Assembly (NCBI RefSeq): GCF_000425505.1
Contig: NZ_AUDO01000004.1
Span: 124,001 to 188,000, forward strand
Direction: 5' to 3'
From: Flavobacterium frigidarium DSM 17623
GTDB lineage: Bacteria; Bacteroidota; Bacteroidia; Flavobacteriales; Flavobacteriaceae
Length of the DNA stretch: 64,000 nt
The stretch's first letter is position 1. Every line of letters begins with the position of its first letter. Of the stretch, positions 32,748 through 41,433 are shown in pieces. The position numbers were made by a program, and so were the translations under genes. A model generated the notes under the pieces. It was not told the origin of the DNA. It ran no database searches and was given only the letters and a program-made list of their open reading frames with translations.

Positions 32748-32821
32748 GGCGTGAGGGCGGGCTTTCTGTTACAAGTCCTCGCGCTACCGCGCTGTGGGCT
32801 TTCCACTACAATCCCTAACGC
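32748..32821 (-). repeat. Dispersed intergenic repeat, copy B
   Basis: In reverse complement it reads GCGTTAGGGATTGTAGTGG ... GCGAGGACTTGTAACAG ... CACGCC, collinear with copy A (13599-13699). The central hairpin is different (CGCG-CTAC-CGCG), and an adjacent CCCTCAC/GTGAGGG hairpin lies at 32738-32757. It may terminate the DUF4132 transcript. Confidence 0.7.
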
Positions 32822-32838
32822 AAAAAAAATCCGTACAA

Positions 32839-33252
32839 ATGGAACTAAGGTTACAACTAAAAAGACTGGGGAAGAAGAAAGTAAAAGAAGTCCCGTTTAC
32901 ATTAGAGAAAAATCCTCAAAACTTAGAAGAATTATTAATCGCTTGTGTAAAAAATCAAGTAGAAGCTTTCAATGCAAAACGAACAGAGGTTAACGTGATT
33001 GGCTTTTTAAGTCCGGCAGAAATTCAAGAAAAAGCCCAAAGTGGTAAAATCGAATTTGGGGAATTGGCTAATACTGAGTTGGCTGACCTACAAAAAGCAA
33101 TTGACAATGTCTTACTCGCTTTTCAAGACGGACTCTTTCTTGTATTTGTGGACGATAACGAAATTACCGCTTTAGAAACACCATTAGAATTGCATTCACA
33201 AAGTGTCATAGCTTTTATAAGAATGACATTTCTTGTAGGTACGTATTGGTAA
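32839..33252 (+). CDS. Hypothetical protein next to DUF4132, 137 aa
   Basis: No domain name can be given. The frame is open further upstream (to 32794), but that part is repeat B, so the ATG at 32839 (MELRLQLKRLGKKKVKEVPF) is preferred. The protein starts with a beta-like segment, then a helix (NLEELLIACVKNQVEAFNAKR), a linker and a C-terminal strand pair (GLFLVFVDDNEITALETPLEL). It lies about 120 bp after the DUF4132 gene on the same strand and is probably a functional partner. Confidence 0.65.
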   Translation: MELRLQLKRLGKKKVKEVPFTLEKNPQNLEELLIACVKNQVEAFNAKRTEVNVIGFLSPAEIQEKAQSGKIEFGELANTELADLQKAIDNVLLAFQDGLFLVFVDDNEITALETPLELHSQSVIAFIRMTFLVGTYW

Positions 33253-33325
33253 CTAAAATAATTTAATTAACTACATTGCAACTTAAAGAAGACAACTAAA
33301 AAAATAAAAAAATAAAGTACACATT

Positions 33326-34057
33326 ATGAAAAACTACAGCAATGCCATCATTTTCGGACTGGCAATTATTATCTCTTCTTTCTTCCTAGGAAAAGCATTT
33401 ACAGATAGAAATAAAAAAGACGGTGAAATTGAAGTAACGGGTTTAGGAACAACTGATTTTTCATCAGACCTGATTGTATGGGAAGGTCGTTTTGGGTCTG
33501 TCAATACTGACTTAAGGCAAGCCTACCTTTCCTTGGAACAAAAAAAAGCAACAATTAATGATTACCTAACAAAGAAAGGAATTAAAACTGGCGAGATCAT
33601 TTATAGCGCTGTTGCTACAAACCAAAAAACCAAACAACTATACAATGCAAGTGGTGAATATGCAGGTGAAGAATTTGTAGGTTACGAACTTTCACAGTCC
33701 ATCGAAATCAAATCTAAAGAGGTTGATAAAATCGAAAAAGTGTCTAGAGAAATAACTGAATTACTGAATCAAGGGGTCGAATTTTATTCCCAAGCACCAA
33801 GATACTACTACACAAAATTAGCCGACCTCAAAATCGAAATGATTTCTAAAGCCACTGAAGACGCAAGATTACGCGCCGAAAACATTAGTAAATATTCTGG
33901 TGGAGATTTAAGTAATCTAGAATCAGCTAAGATGGGAATCTTCCAAATAACGGGTCAAAATTCAGGAGAGGATTATTCTTGGGGAGGGACTTTTAATACT
34001 AGCTCTAGAGACAAAACAGCATCAATCACTATGAAATTGGTTTACAAAGTAGATTAA
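33326..34057 (+). CDS. SIMPL-domain (DUF541) membrane-anchored protein
   Basis: The N-terminal hydrophobic segment (about 7-24, AIIFGLAIIISSFFLGKAF) is a signal anchor. The remainder is a SIMPL/DUF541 domain: GEIEVTGLGTTDFSSDLIVWEGRF, then DYLTKKGIKTGEIIYSAV, VGYELSQSIEIKS and KIEKVSREITELLNQGVEF, ending with the helix KATEDARLRAENISKYSGG. The domain faces the periplasm. SIMPL proteins occur in many bacteria with poorly defined roles. The gene is followed by a strong terminator at 34095-34120. Confidence 0.87.
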   Translation: MKNYSNAIIFGLAIIISSFFLGKAFTDRNKKDGEIEVTGLGTTDFSSDLIVWEGRFGSVNTDLRQAYLSLEQKKATINDYLTKKGIKTGEIIYSAVATNQKTKQLYNASGEYAGEEFVGYELSQSIEIKSKEVDKIEKVSREITELLNQGVEFYSQAPRYYYTKLADLKIEMISKATEDARLRAENISKYSGGDLSNLESAKMGIFQITGQNSGEDYSWGGTFNTSSRDKTASITMKLVYKVD

Positions 34058-34094
34058 CGATCTAGTATTCTGCTAGCCTATCTTTACAAAAAAC

Positions 34095-34120
34095 GACATT
34101 CAATTGAGTGTCCTTTTTTT
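34095..34120 (+). terminator. Hairpin terminator after the SIMPL gene
   Basis: GACATTCA/TTGAGTGTC stem with one G-T pair, followed by C and eight or more T. Confidence 0.75.
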
Positions 34121-34171
34121 TTGCTTTTGCTTTAGCGTAACACACAATTATACTAAGTACTAAAATTATAA

Positions 34172-34218
34172 ATACCGGAATACGGTTAAAATAAAACTGT
34201 CCCGCCTCTCTAAATTTG
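34172..34218 (+). promoter_or_regulatory. Promoter with regulon-II box (34240 gene)
   Basis: Box ATACCGGAATACGGTTAA (34172-34189), exactly 21 nt, then TAAATTTG (34211-34218). The ATG is at 34240. The box shares 13 consecutive bases (CGGAATACGGTTA) with the one at 54379-54396. Confidence 0.7.
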
Positions 34219-34239
34219 TAGTAAAGAAAATAACTAATT

Positions 34240-34866
34240 ATGAGCAAAACAATCTACGGAAAAGAAAAGACCACAGAAGAAATAGCACAAATTGTAGCAC
34301 AAACAGAAGCAAGTGATAAAAAAATCTTTCCTATTTTAAAACCTGCAAGTTGGGTGGGTCTTAAAGCAGGCGCATTAAATTCTGAACTTATTGGTGCTAC
34401 AGAAAACAATGATTTAGAAGTCGTGATAGGTTACGGTATAGATACTCCGGATAATTTTATCTTCCTTACTCAGGATCACTTAAAAACGATGGATGCTGAC
34501 CAAATTGCAAAAGAAGCTTTTGAAAATTTAGAAAACTATGCAACAGAGTTTGAATTTTCTGGAGCTTTGCAAAACAAAGCGCTAACCTCTAGTGGAAATG
34601 ACTTTTCGAGTGAACGAATACTTTCTAAAAAACACATGATGAAAGCACACCAAATGTTAGAGGCAGATGAATTATTAGTGTCAATACCAAGACGCTCGTG
34701 TATGATGGTAATTTCAAAAGACGCCGATGAGGAACTTTTAAACACCTTCATATTTTTACACAAACATACGTGGAACGATGACAGTTACGGCAATGCTCCT
34801 ATAGCAAACATTTTATTTCTTGTCAAAGACGGTGTAATTGTAGGGCATGGCGCATTAGGAGAATAA
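34240..34866 (+). CDS. Hypothetical protein, 208 aa
   Basis: A soluble alpha-beta protein without recognised domain. The segments VVIGYGIDTPDNFIFLTQDHL, LLVSIPRRSCMMVISKDADEELLNTFIFLHKHTWND and NILFLVKDGVIVGHG suggest alternating strands and helices; the SIPRRSCMMVI region is faintly reminiscent of DUF1444-type proteins, which I do not claim. A regulon-II promoter lies directly upstream, with a short leader. The leucine-rich-repeat gene follows after 107 bp on the same strand. Confidence 0.72.
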   Translation: MSKTIYGKEKTTEEIAQIVAQTEASDKKIFPILKPASWVGLKAGALNSELIGATENNDLEVVIGYGIDTPDNFIFLTQDHLKTMDADQIAKEAFENLENYATEFEFSGALQNKALTSSGNDFSSERILSKKHMMKAHQMLEADELLVSIPRRSCMMVISKDADEELLNTFIFLHKHTWNDDSYGNAPIANILFLVKDGVIVGHGALGE

Positions 34867-34973
34867 TATATTTTACTCTAATGACTTAAGGTTTTAAACT
34901 GTAATTTAATACGGTAGAATAGCTCTTTAATTCAAAATAAAAAGAGCCCAATTCGCTCATTTCAAAACTAATA

Positions 34974-37349
34974 ATGGAATTCAACAAAGAAAATCTAGAC
35001 AGCTTTTATGGAAACTTAAAATCTGAAAAGGAGTTTCCTCAGGCCTTTTTATACGAACTTTTCCTAGTAGGGAAAGTAACTCGCAATGACGCAATAATTC
35101 AAGAAGTTACTGAAATTCTTAAAGAACATGGTAGCTTAGAAACTAATGCAGCATTTGCAACGCGAAATAAACTTCCTGAAAATGGCGAGGATTCAGTTAA
35201 AATATTGAATACGCTACTTCATTATGGTGTTATAGACCCTTCATTTCCCTTAGGAAAAATGTATAGCTCACTAGGGTTTTCATCTCTTTCTATTAATGAC
35301 GAAACTGTCGCAAAAAAACTGGAAAAGCATCCAGAACTTATTTCGCTTTTAAACGGTATAACTACATTGAAAATAGACAACGTATTTACAAAAGGTTTGC
35401 CTAGTGAGATTTGCGATATTGCCTCTTTGACGACTTTAGAAATTGAAGGTAATTACCCGTATTTACCTAGCAATATTGGAAATTTAAAACTTTTAGAAAA
35501 AATTAGTTTAGAGTTACCTAAACTTACTTTATTTCCAGAATCATTTTGGTCTTTAAAAAATATAAAAGAACTAGCATTAAGCGACATAGAAACAGAATTC
35601 CAAGAGTCGCTTCAATTAGAAAAACTCACAAAACTAGAAGAAGTAGGCTTCTACAAAGTCAATTTAAAAGATATTTCTCAACTAAAACTTCCTTTGAGTT
35701 TAAGAGAATTAGATTTTATAAGACTAGAACACTTAACAAAACTTCCTGCTAGTATTTCTACACTAGTAAATCTTGAAAAATTTAATTTGTTTAAATGTCC
35801 CAATCTTACTGAAATTCCGAGTGGATTCAACCAGTTAGAAAAGCTTTTTGTTCTTAAATTTAAAGCCATTCCATTGATTAAAACGATTGAAGACCATCAA
35901 ATATTTACAAAACGTTGTGAATACATCACTTTAGATGATGGTTTAGAAATTGTACCAGGAAATGCGCCAATTCTAAATTTTGAATTATTAATTAATGATG
36001 TCGAAATTTTAAATTACGTGTTATCGCATCCGCAACGTTTCTCACATTTAGAGAAACTAAAAATCCAATATATCACAGATTTTTCTGCTGTAAAGCTCGG
36101 GTTTGGGCAATTAACAACACTTAAAGCTATCGATATTCATCAAGGAAGCTTTATGGAAACCTTATTTCAAAATATTGAAAACTGTACGCAGTTACGCTAT
36201 TTAAAAGTATACGGCGCCAGCATAGAAAGCATTCCGGAAGGTTTTAAAGCCCTGCAACACTTAGACTATTTGTGCTTTATTAGTTGTAGAAGTTTAGTTA
36301 TAGAGGCTGAAAATTTACCTTCTAAAATTAAAGAATTGCATTTATTTGACATTAAAGAATACGTTGCCTCAGAAAAATTATTAGAAACTGAACAGGCTTA
36401 TTTTGGGAATGTAGCTATTGCAAATCCTCAAGTTTTATTTCGCTATTTAATTACGAAATCTCTTCATTTTTCAGGTATTAACGAATGTAAAAACACAGAA
36501 GAAGACTTAATACAATACTTGCCAAAACCAGATGTATTGACCACACTAAAAGCCTATACTAATACCGGTCATTTTCAAAATGTACTTCACTATTGTACCA
36601 ATTTAGTGTATTTACATTTAGATAATAATGAAGCTAGCCCTGTGCCTATAACATCTAAAGCTGCGCCTCAATTAAAGTATTTAAAGTTAGATTTTTATAA
36701 AGCCGAAAATCTAGAGGATATCATCGCTAATATGCCAAATTTAGAAACCTTAAATATGGCGCACTATAAAGTTACAGCGACCTTTCCTAAGGTTACGCTG
36801 ACTTATTTAAAAGATCTAGATTTGAGTTATACCTCTTTTAAAACGCTTGAAACTTTAGAAGCGCCTGTTTTAGAATCGCTTTATATCGCGCTAAGTTATC
36901 AATTTGGTATGGCAGGGTATGCAAAATTGAATCAGTTTAAAGCTTTAAAAAAACTAAGCTTTATGGGTATTGCTGATGAGGTAAATAGCATTCCTAAAAG
37001 TATTTCAGAATTACAACTTACTGAGTTTTTAATCAATCATAAATTTGAAGTCTTACCCGAATTCCTAAAGCATATAACTACGTTAGAAACCTTATCTATT
37101 GAAGGAAATCACTTTGTCGATTTACCAACTTGGATTGCCGATTTACCAAACCTTAAGCGTCTTTCTATTGATAATTGTAAGTTTGAAAATGCTGTTCCCG
37201 AATACTTTCAGAAACTAAAACTGAAAGAACTAAAATATTACATCTCTGGTTTTAATGGACATAATATGAATCCAGAAAAATACAATAACTTAATAACGCC
37301 AGGTTACACTAAATTGAAAAAAGAATTCAGCACAGAAGATCATGATTAA
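34974..37349 (+). CDS. Leucine-rich-repeat protein, 791 aa
   Basis: After a ~100-residue helical head there are three blocks of leucine-rich repeats (about 130-330, 385-470 and 530-780). They have the LxxLxxLxIxxN-type core, for example LPSNIGNLKLLEKISLELPKL and LPTWIADLPNLKRLSIDNCKF. There is no signal peptide, so it is cytoplasmic. It probably serves as a protein-recognition scaffold. The bacterial-style IPxxIxxLxxL repeats resemble those often seen next to DUF4132/WGR genes. A half regulon-II box (AATACGGT, 34908-34915) lies upstream, but no -7 element fits it. Confidence 0.85.
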   Translation: MEFNKENLDSFYGNLKSEKEFPQAFLYELFLVGKVTRNDAIIQEVTEILKEHGSLETNAAFATRNKLPENGEDSVKILNTLLHYGVIDPSFPLGKMYSSLGFSSLSINDETVAKKLEKHPELISLLNGITTLKIDNVFTKGLPSEICDIASLTTLEIEGNYPYLPSNIGNLKLLEKISLELPKLTLFPESFWSLKNIKELALSDIETEFQESLQLEKLTKLEEVGFYKVNLKDISQLKLPLSLRELDFIRLEHLTKLPASISTLVNLEKFNLFKCPNLTEIPSGFNQLEKLFVLKFKAIPLIKTIEDHQIFTKRCEYITLDDGLEIVPGNAPILNFELLINDVEILNYVLSHPQRFSHLEKLKIQYITDFSAVKLGFGQLTTLKAIDIHQGSFMETLFQNIENCTQLRYLKVYGASIESIPEGFKALQHLDYLCFISCRSLVIEAENLPSKIKELHLFDIKEYVASEKLLETEQAYFGNVAIANPQVLFRYLITKSLHFSGINECKNTEEDLIQYLPKPDVLTTLKAYTNTGHFQNVLHYCTNLVYLHLDNNEASPVPITSKAAPQLKYLKLDFYKAENLEDIIANMPNLETLNMAHYKVTATFPKVTLTYLKDLDLSYTSFKTLETLEAPVLESLYIALSYQFGMAGYAKLNQFKALKKLSFMGIADEVNSIPKSISELQLTEFLINHKFEVLPEFLKHITTLETLSIEGNHFVDLPTWIADLPNLKRLSIDNCKFENAVPEYFQKLKLKELKYYISGFNGHNMNPEKYNNLITPGYTKLKKEFSTEDHD

Positions 37350-37370
37350 CTGATTATTATTTAAAACTTT

Positions 37371-37405
37371 AAAAGCCCAATTATAAAATTATAATTGGGC
37401 ATTTA
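37371..37405. terminator. Bidirectional hairpin terminator
   Basis: GCCCAATTATAA and TTATAATTGGGC form a near-perfect stem (37375-37400) flanked by A and T tracts, between the convergent LRR gene and the 37433-37867 gene. Confidence 0.8.
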
Positions 37406-37432
37406 ATATGATATGCAATAAGTAATCAAACT

Positions 37433-37867
37433 TTACACTGCCGAATAAGCTTTAATTAATTTATACAAAGTCATTTTGGTTTTAAACAAACTACCATCGT
37501 CATGGCGAAAAATGTACAATGTTTTACCGTCATGTCTGTCGATAAATAACAAATCGCCTTCGGTATTACTTCCAATTGTTATGCTTGCAGATAACATTAA
37601 CATAGACCAACTCTTACCTTTTTGGTCATAAATAGTAGGGCCTAAAATATCTTTTAATGTATTCGCATAAGCCTTTAAAGCACGAACCTCACTAACTTGC
37701 ATACCATTAATCGTTGTTAACGCAATCATCTTTTCAAAACTATATAATGCAAACACTTCATCTTCGATAGTGACTTTTCTTGGTTTTTCTTTTATAAAGG
37801 TACTGTAGTTTTTTGCAAACAAATTTGCGGCGAGGTCAATATTTTCGACAATCAAATCTTCATTCAT
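37433..37867 (-). CDS. Hypothetical protein, 144 aa
   Basis: Unrecognised soluble protein. The first half is helical (NIDLAANLFAKNYSTFI ... EVRALKAYANTLKDILG). The second half has strands with a TEGDLLFIDRHDGKTLYIFRHDDGSLFKTKMTLYKLIKAYSAV pattern, possibly a small PH-like or beta-sheet module. It lies 30 bp downstream of the propeller-like gene and is co-transcribed with it. Confidence 0.65.
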   Translation of the reverse strand: MNEDLIVENIDLAANLFAKNYSTFIKEKPRKVTIEDEVFALYSFEKMIALTTINGMQVSEVRALKAYANTLKDILGPTIYDQKGKSWSMLMLSASITIGSNTEGDLLFIDRHDGKTLYIFRHDDGSLFKTKMTLYKLIKAYSAV

Positions 37868-37897
37868 ATCTTTTATCTTTATTGTTTCTTTTAAATT

Positions 37898-39154
37898 TTA
37901 CCATTTCATAATTGGTTCCTCTTTCCAAATAACCAAACGGAATTCTTCATAATGCTTTGCAGTTCCTATGGTATGCTTGTCTCTAAGTCCTTTATTTAGG
38001 ATTAATTTGTGAAGCATTCCTGACGAGGAACCTACCCATAAAACATCTTCGTCATCAGAGACTGTCATACCTGAAATTGTTGATCCCAAAAATTGTTTCC
38101 AAATACATTTTCCCATTGTATCAATTGCTTTAATATACCCATAAGCATCTCCCAAAATGTAATATTGTGAGGTGGCTACACCACAATACACGCGCATGCC
38201 ATCATCAATCAAAGTATAAGGATCATAATCGACATTAGTGTTAACAGTACCATTTTCTAAATCAGAGGTTGCTATACCTAGGGTAACACCATTATAAAAA
38301 TGGCAAGAATTACTAATCAATTGCTGATCATCTTTCGAAAAAAGACAAAAATGAGGATAAGAAGACTGCAATTCTACATCAGCGATTTCAACTCCATTGT
38401 GGTCTAAAATTCGGTGTTCACAACACTGATCTCCCACAACAATATAGTTGTTATCATTTGAAAGTGTGGCATTTTCCATGTCTATGTTAGACTCCCATTC
38501 CTCATCCTCCAAATCAGGTAATGGATGAATCATTTTTTCAGATTCCGTGGAAATAATAAATATCCCCTCAGAAGTGATTAGCAAAACTTTCTCTCCATCA
38601 TTAAACGGAATCAGTTCTGTAATCCCGAAATCCTTTGTTATATCAAGATTAAATTGTGCTATAATAGTACCTTCCCAACCTTGCGTTGTTACAATAGCAT
38701 TATTTGATGCAATGGCAAAAACATTATTTTTTTTGGATTTCCCAATAGCATTTATAGCCGCATCGAGTTCGATAACCATCTTTCCTTTGAGAATATAAGC
38801 TTGCCGTTTTGTGTAAGCAGTTCCTACCACAAAAAGAATCTTTTGCTCCTCGATAAAATGTAGTTGTTCTATACTTTGCCCTTTGGTTTTCATAAAGTTG
38901 ACCATTGGTCCGTGAGCTGGTGGAAAATCTTCTCTAAATTGAGACACCGTATTATTCAAATTGGCTTCTTTCAAGAGCTCAAAAACAGCATCTGATAAAT
39001 GGTCTCTATCATCTTTAGGTTCTGGACCTTTCCAGTTTTCCCAACCATTAGTATCTCCAAATTCCACCATTTTATTTACATCAGAAGCATATTTACTTCC
39101 TACCGTATTCCATTCTAGTTTGATGTTTTCTATATCCGTATTTGCTAATTTCAT
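37898..39154 (-). CDS. Beta-propeller-like (WD40/PQQ-type) protein, 418 aa
   Basis: The region from about residue 95 to the end consists of repeated four-strand blocks (IEEQKILFVVGTAYTKRQAYIL, NNVFAIASNNAIVTTQGWEG, NNYIVVGDQCCEHRILDHNG, DEDVLWVGSSSGMLHKLIL), typical of WD40 or PQQ-like propellers, with about six to seven blades. The N-terminus is helical. There is no signal peptide. It probably acts as a scaffold or sensor in the cytoplasm. The cluster setting suggests a partner of the DUF4132/LRR proteins (inference). It is the first of two genes on the transcript. Confidence 0.7.
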   Translation of the reverse strand: MKLANTDIENIKLEWNTVGSKYASDVNKMVEFGDTNGWENWKGPEPKDDRDHLSDAVFELLKEANLNNTVSQFREDFPPAHGPMVNFMKTKGQSIEQLHFIEEQKILFVVGTAYTKRQAYILKGKMVIELDAAINAIGKSKKNNVFAIASNNAIVTTQGWEGTIIAQFNLDITKDFGITELIPFNDGEKVLLITSEGIFIISTESEKMIHPLPDLEDEEWESNIDMENATLSNDNNYIVVGDQCCEHRILDHNGVEIADVELQSSYPHFCLFSKDDQQLISNSCHFYNGVTLGIATSDLENGTVNTNVDYDPYTLIDDGMRVYCGVATSQYYILGDAYGYIKAIDTMGKCIWKQFLGSTISGMTVSDDEDVLWVGSSSGMLHKLILNKGLRDKHTIGTAKHYEEFRLVIWKEEPIMKW

Positions 39155-39247
39155 TACTGTTATTTTATTTCAATAGTGCTTGAAGTGAAAATTGTTTTAT
39201 GCTGGTATTCTATTACTGTTTTTGGAAAGTACTGAGGTTAATCACAT

Positions 39248-39889
39248 TTAATTAAAGAGGATTGCTGTTTTATTTTCAATGCTAAATTTTGCAGCATCTA
39301 TCAGAGTTACACACACTAAAATTTCAATCCAAAAATCTCCTTCATTAGAAATAATTGTATTTAACTCATCTACATTAGTAAGCTTGTTATCCTCATCTAT
39401 TTCAATACCTAAGTGAGTGGTAAGACTTTTTAATTCACTTAAAAGATCATAAGACGAACCAATCATCGCTCCAGGAACAGGAAACTCATCATTGTCAAAA
39501 AGAACCTCTGGTAATGCTACAGGAATATAAAATCCTTCAACATCTGAATGTGTCAAAAGATGACTAGACATATAGGAATAATGGTCTTCTAAGATAGCAT
39601 CTGCACTAGGCTCATCTTCCACGGAGAAAACTGTTGGCTTCCAGTTTTCGTTATCTTCATTCTCCCAAGTATGTGCTGCAAATCTTCTTAAGTGATGCAA
39701 AAAACTATATGGAAAACCTCCAAATTGCAACGGACTTGTCTCCATCACCTTTGGTTCTTGGTAGGGTGCTACATTATTTTTGACCAATATGGCGTTTATA
39801 TTCTCAAAAATCACTTCGTAAGCTTGGTAACCTTGTGGCTCGTTTTCTATAAAATCGACCAAAATTCCAGTTATAATTGATAATCCCAT
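39248..39889 (-). CDS. Hypothetical protein, 213 aa
   Basis: No domain recognised. The protein is acidic and soluble with alternating helices and strands (FPYSFLHHLRRFAAHTWENEDNENW; GFYIPVALPEVLFDNDEFPVPGAMIGSSYDLLSELKSL). Fragments such as SSYDLLSELKSL and the VPxxMIGSSxxLLxEL context resemble immunity or SMI1-like small proteins only loosely. Its promoter carries a regulon-II box, placing it in the same control group as the vWA operon. Confidence 0.65.
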   Translation of the reverse strand: MGLSIITGILVDFIENEPQGYQAYEVIFENINAILVKNNVAPYQEPKVMETSPLQFGGFPYSFLHHLRRFAAHTWENEDNENWKPTVFSVEDEPSADAILEDHYSYMSSHLLTHSDVEGFYIPVALPEVLFDNDEFPVPGAMIGSSYDLLSELKSLTTHLGIEIDEDNKLTNVDELNTIISNEGDFWIEILVCVTLIDAAKFSIENKTAILFN

Positions 39890-39915
39890 TGTTTTGCTGT
39901 TTTTGTTTTATAAGA

Positions 39916-39962
39916 CAAAATTATAACCTAAGTCCCTCGCATCCATCCCTGAAATTAATGAT
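39916..39962 (-). promoter_or_regulatory. Promoter with regulon-II box (39248-39889 gene)
   Basis: On the minus strand ATCATTAATTTCAGGGAT (39945-39962), 21 nt, TAATTTTG (39916-39923). The leader is about 20-25 nt. The box matches the one at 41019-41036 in 16 of 18 positions. Confidence 0.72.
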
Positions 39963-39980
39963 ATCTGAAACTACTGCTTT

Positions 39981-40886
39981 CTACAACCATTCAGCATCAA
40001 TTCCCATTGCTATAAGTTCATCATAAACTGTCTCTTTAGCATGGCACAAAGTTGCTTTTTTCAAATTAGGAAATTGCCTGGCGTCGATAGCACTTTCTAT
40101 ATCCCAATCCTCTTCACCACCACCTGCAAACGGACTTAAATTCATGTAAATATCATTTCCACCATCTTGATAAATTTCAGTAACCTCAGGAGCAAAGCGC
40201 TTGGGAATAGGTAGCTCTTTGAAGTACGTTACCACTTCCTTAATTGGTCCATATCCCTCCTCGTCAATATCAATTTCTCGGTTTCTATACCATTTGGCAA
40301 ACTCATAAATGTCAAATTTGGGCTGCAACAACTCTTTGTTATACATCAACTCTTCGATAATTGACATTTTAAACCCTAAGTCGGTGAACACAATGGGCTC
40401 TTCCTCTAAGGGTTTAATTTTGTACTTATCTTCAGGGATGCCTTCCCATCTTACATAGGGGATGTAAGCGCTAATTTCGACAGCAGTAACAGTATGATCA
40501 TCTGTTAAAAATGAAGCACTAATTTCATTCGAAATTAAAGCACCGCTGTCATCGCTATCATACAATTTTACTCGTTGTGATTTGTGCGAGAGGTAATATT
40601 CGATACCATCTTGATTATTAAACTGAAATATGCCCGTAAAAATATTTTGTGGGATAAAATCATAATGCACTAGATGAAATTGTAGTGTAAAGGATTCTAT
40701 TTGCTTTCCATTTTTAGAATAAGCCAAAATCCCAAGCCTGTCCCAAGTAAAGATAGTATTACCCTTTTTTTTGAAGGTCCTGTAATTAGCATCGAGACAA
40801 GTTTCTAAGGTGTTTATCGTTATCGGAAATGTGATATCAGTCGCGTTGATTTGGAGTCCTTTACTAGAAAAAAGTATGGTAGTCAT
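39981..40886 (-). CDS. Hypothetical protein, 301 aa (possibly DUF6892-like)
   Basis: A soluble protein. The first ~150 residues are beta-rich (SSKGLQINATDITFPITINTLETCL; NTIFTWDRLGILAYSKNGKQIESFTLQF). The second half reads FTDLGFKMSIIEELMYNKELLQPKFDIYEFAKWYRNREI and then ends with an acidic SAIDARQFPNLKKATL segment. The latter part recalls a family annotated DUF6892, from memory and unverified. Transcribed divergently from the vWA operon. Its own regulon-II box lies at 40935-40952. Confidence 0.65.
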   Translation of the reverse strand: MTTILFSSKGLQINATDITFPITINTLETCLDANYRTFKKKGNTIFTWDRLGILAYSKNGKQIESFTLQFHLVHYDFIPQNIFTGIFQFNNQDGIEYYLSHKSQRVKLYDSDDSGALISNEISASFLTDDHTVTAVEISAYIPYVRWEGIPEDKYKIKPLEEEPIVFTDLGFKMSIIEELMYNKELLQPKFDIYEFAKWYRNREIDIDEEGYGPIKEVVTYFKELPIPKRFAPEVTEIYQDGGNDIYMNLSPFAGGGEEDWDIESAIDARQFPNLKKATLCHAKETVYDELIAMGIDAEWL

Positions 40887-40905
40887 GAATGTATTTTTAG
40901 AGTAT

Positions 40906-40952
40906 CAAATTTAATATCTTCAAGAAGAATGGCACTGACTGAATTCGGTGAT
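40906..40952 (-). promoter_or_regulatory. Promoter with regulon-II box (39981-40886 gene)
   Basis: ATCACCGAATTCAGTCAG (40935-40952, minus strand), 21 nt, TAAATTTG (40906-40913). The leader is about 16 nt. Confidence 0.75.
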
Positions 40953-41018
40953 TTTTTTTCGAAAAAGAATCTTCTTTGCCATTGCACTATAGTTTTTTAA
41001 TTTTTCGAAAAGGAAAAT

Positions 41019-41065
41019 ATCACTATTTTCAGGGATAAGAAGAACATTTAATGCCTCTAACTTTG
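41019..41065 (+). promoter_or_regulatory. Promoter with regulon-II box (vWA/PurA-like operon)
   Basis: ATCACTATTTTCAGGGAT (41019-41036), 21 nt, TAACTTTG (41058-41065). The first possible ATG (41051) lies upstream of the -7 element, so it cannot be the start; the ATG at 41081 can. Confidence 0.75.
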
Positions 41066-41080
41066 TTGAAAACCGATATT

Positions 41081-41431
41081 ATGGAAGATAAAGTTACAAA
41101 TGCTGCGTTTCTAGAATCGTTAAAACGCAACAACGAAAAGATAAGAGACGACCGCGCAAGTGCTATTGCAGAAGATGCACAATTAATGTACAAGCGGGAA
41201 ACAGAGGACCTAGCACTATCATTAAAAAGATTAGTTCGTGAGCAAGAAAATATGTTAGATATGAGTCCGACTGATGCGAATAGTTTGGTTTTGGCTTCTG
41301 ATTTTGACGCTAAAGATTATGTATCTAAAGACTTAGAAATGTCTGTTAAAATAAGAAACTTAGAAATAAAATTAGAACTAGCTAAAAAGCGCTACACGCA
41401 TTTATTTGGTGGAACGATAAACGAAATATAA
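41081..41431 (+). CDS. Hypothetical helical protein, 116 aa, first gene of the vWA operon
   Basis: Start set at 41081 (MEDKVTNAAFLESL), because the -7 promoter element overlaps the upstream ATG region. The protein is mostly helical and charged, probably a coiled coil: LKRNNEKIRDDRASAIAEDAQLMYKRETEDLALSLKRLVREQENMLDMSP, then EMSVKIRNLEIKLELAKKRYTHLFG. No known domain. Only 2 bp separate it from the vWA gene, so the two are translated together and the products probably interact. Confidence 0.75.
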   Translation: MEDKVTNAAFLESLKRNNEKIRDDRASAIAEDAQLMYKRETEDLALSLKRLVREQENMLDMSPTDANSLVLASDFDAKDYVSKDLEMSVKIRNLEIKLELAKKRYTHLFGGTINEI

Positions 41432-41433
41432 TT

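Noticed and set aside
32751-32993. 80-codon ORF starting in the repeat region
   Set aside because: It begins in dispersed repeat B and overlaps the 137-aa gene in another frame; its composition (Arg/Lys/Thr-rich) is not protein-like.
34062-34247. 61-codon minus-strand ORF with one hydrophobic segment
   Set aside because: It runs through the SIMPL terminator hairpin, the regulon-II box and the -7 element and overlaps the next gene's start. The hydrophobic appearance comes from AT-rich intergenic sequence.
34901-34947. Regulon-II half box (AATACGGT) upstream of the LRR gene
   Set aside because: The left half of the box is missing and the sequence at N21 is AAAAGAGC, not a -7 element. The gene may be read from the upstream 34240 promoter instead.
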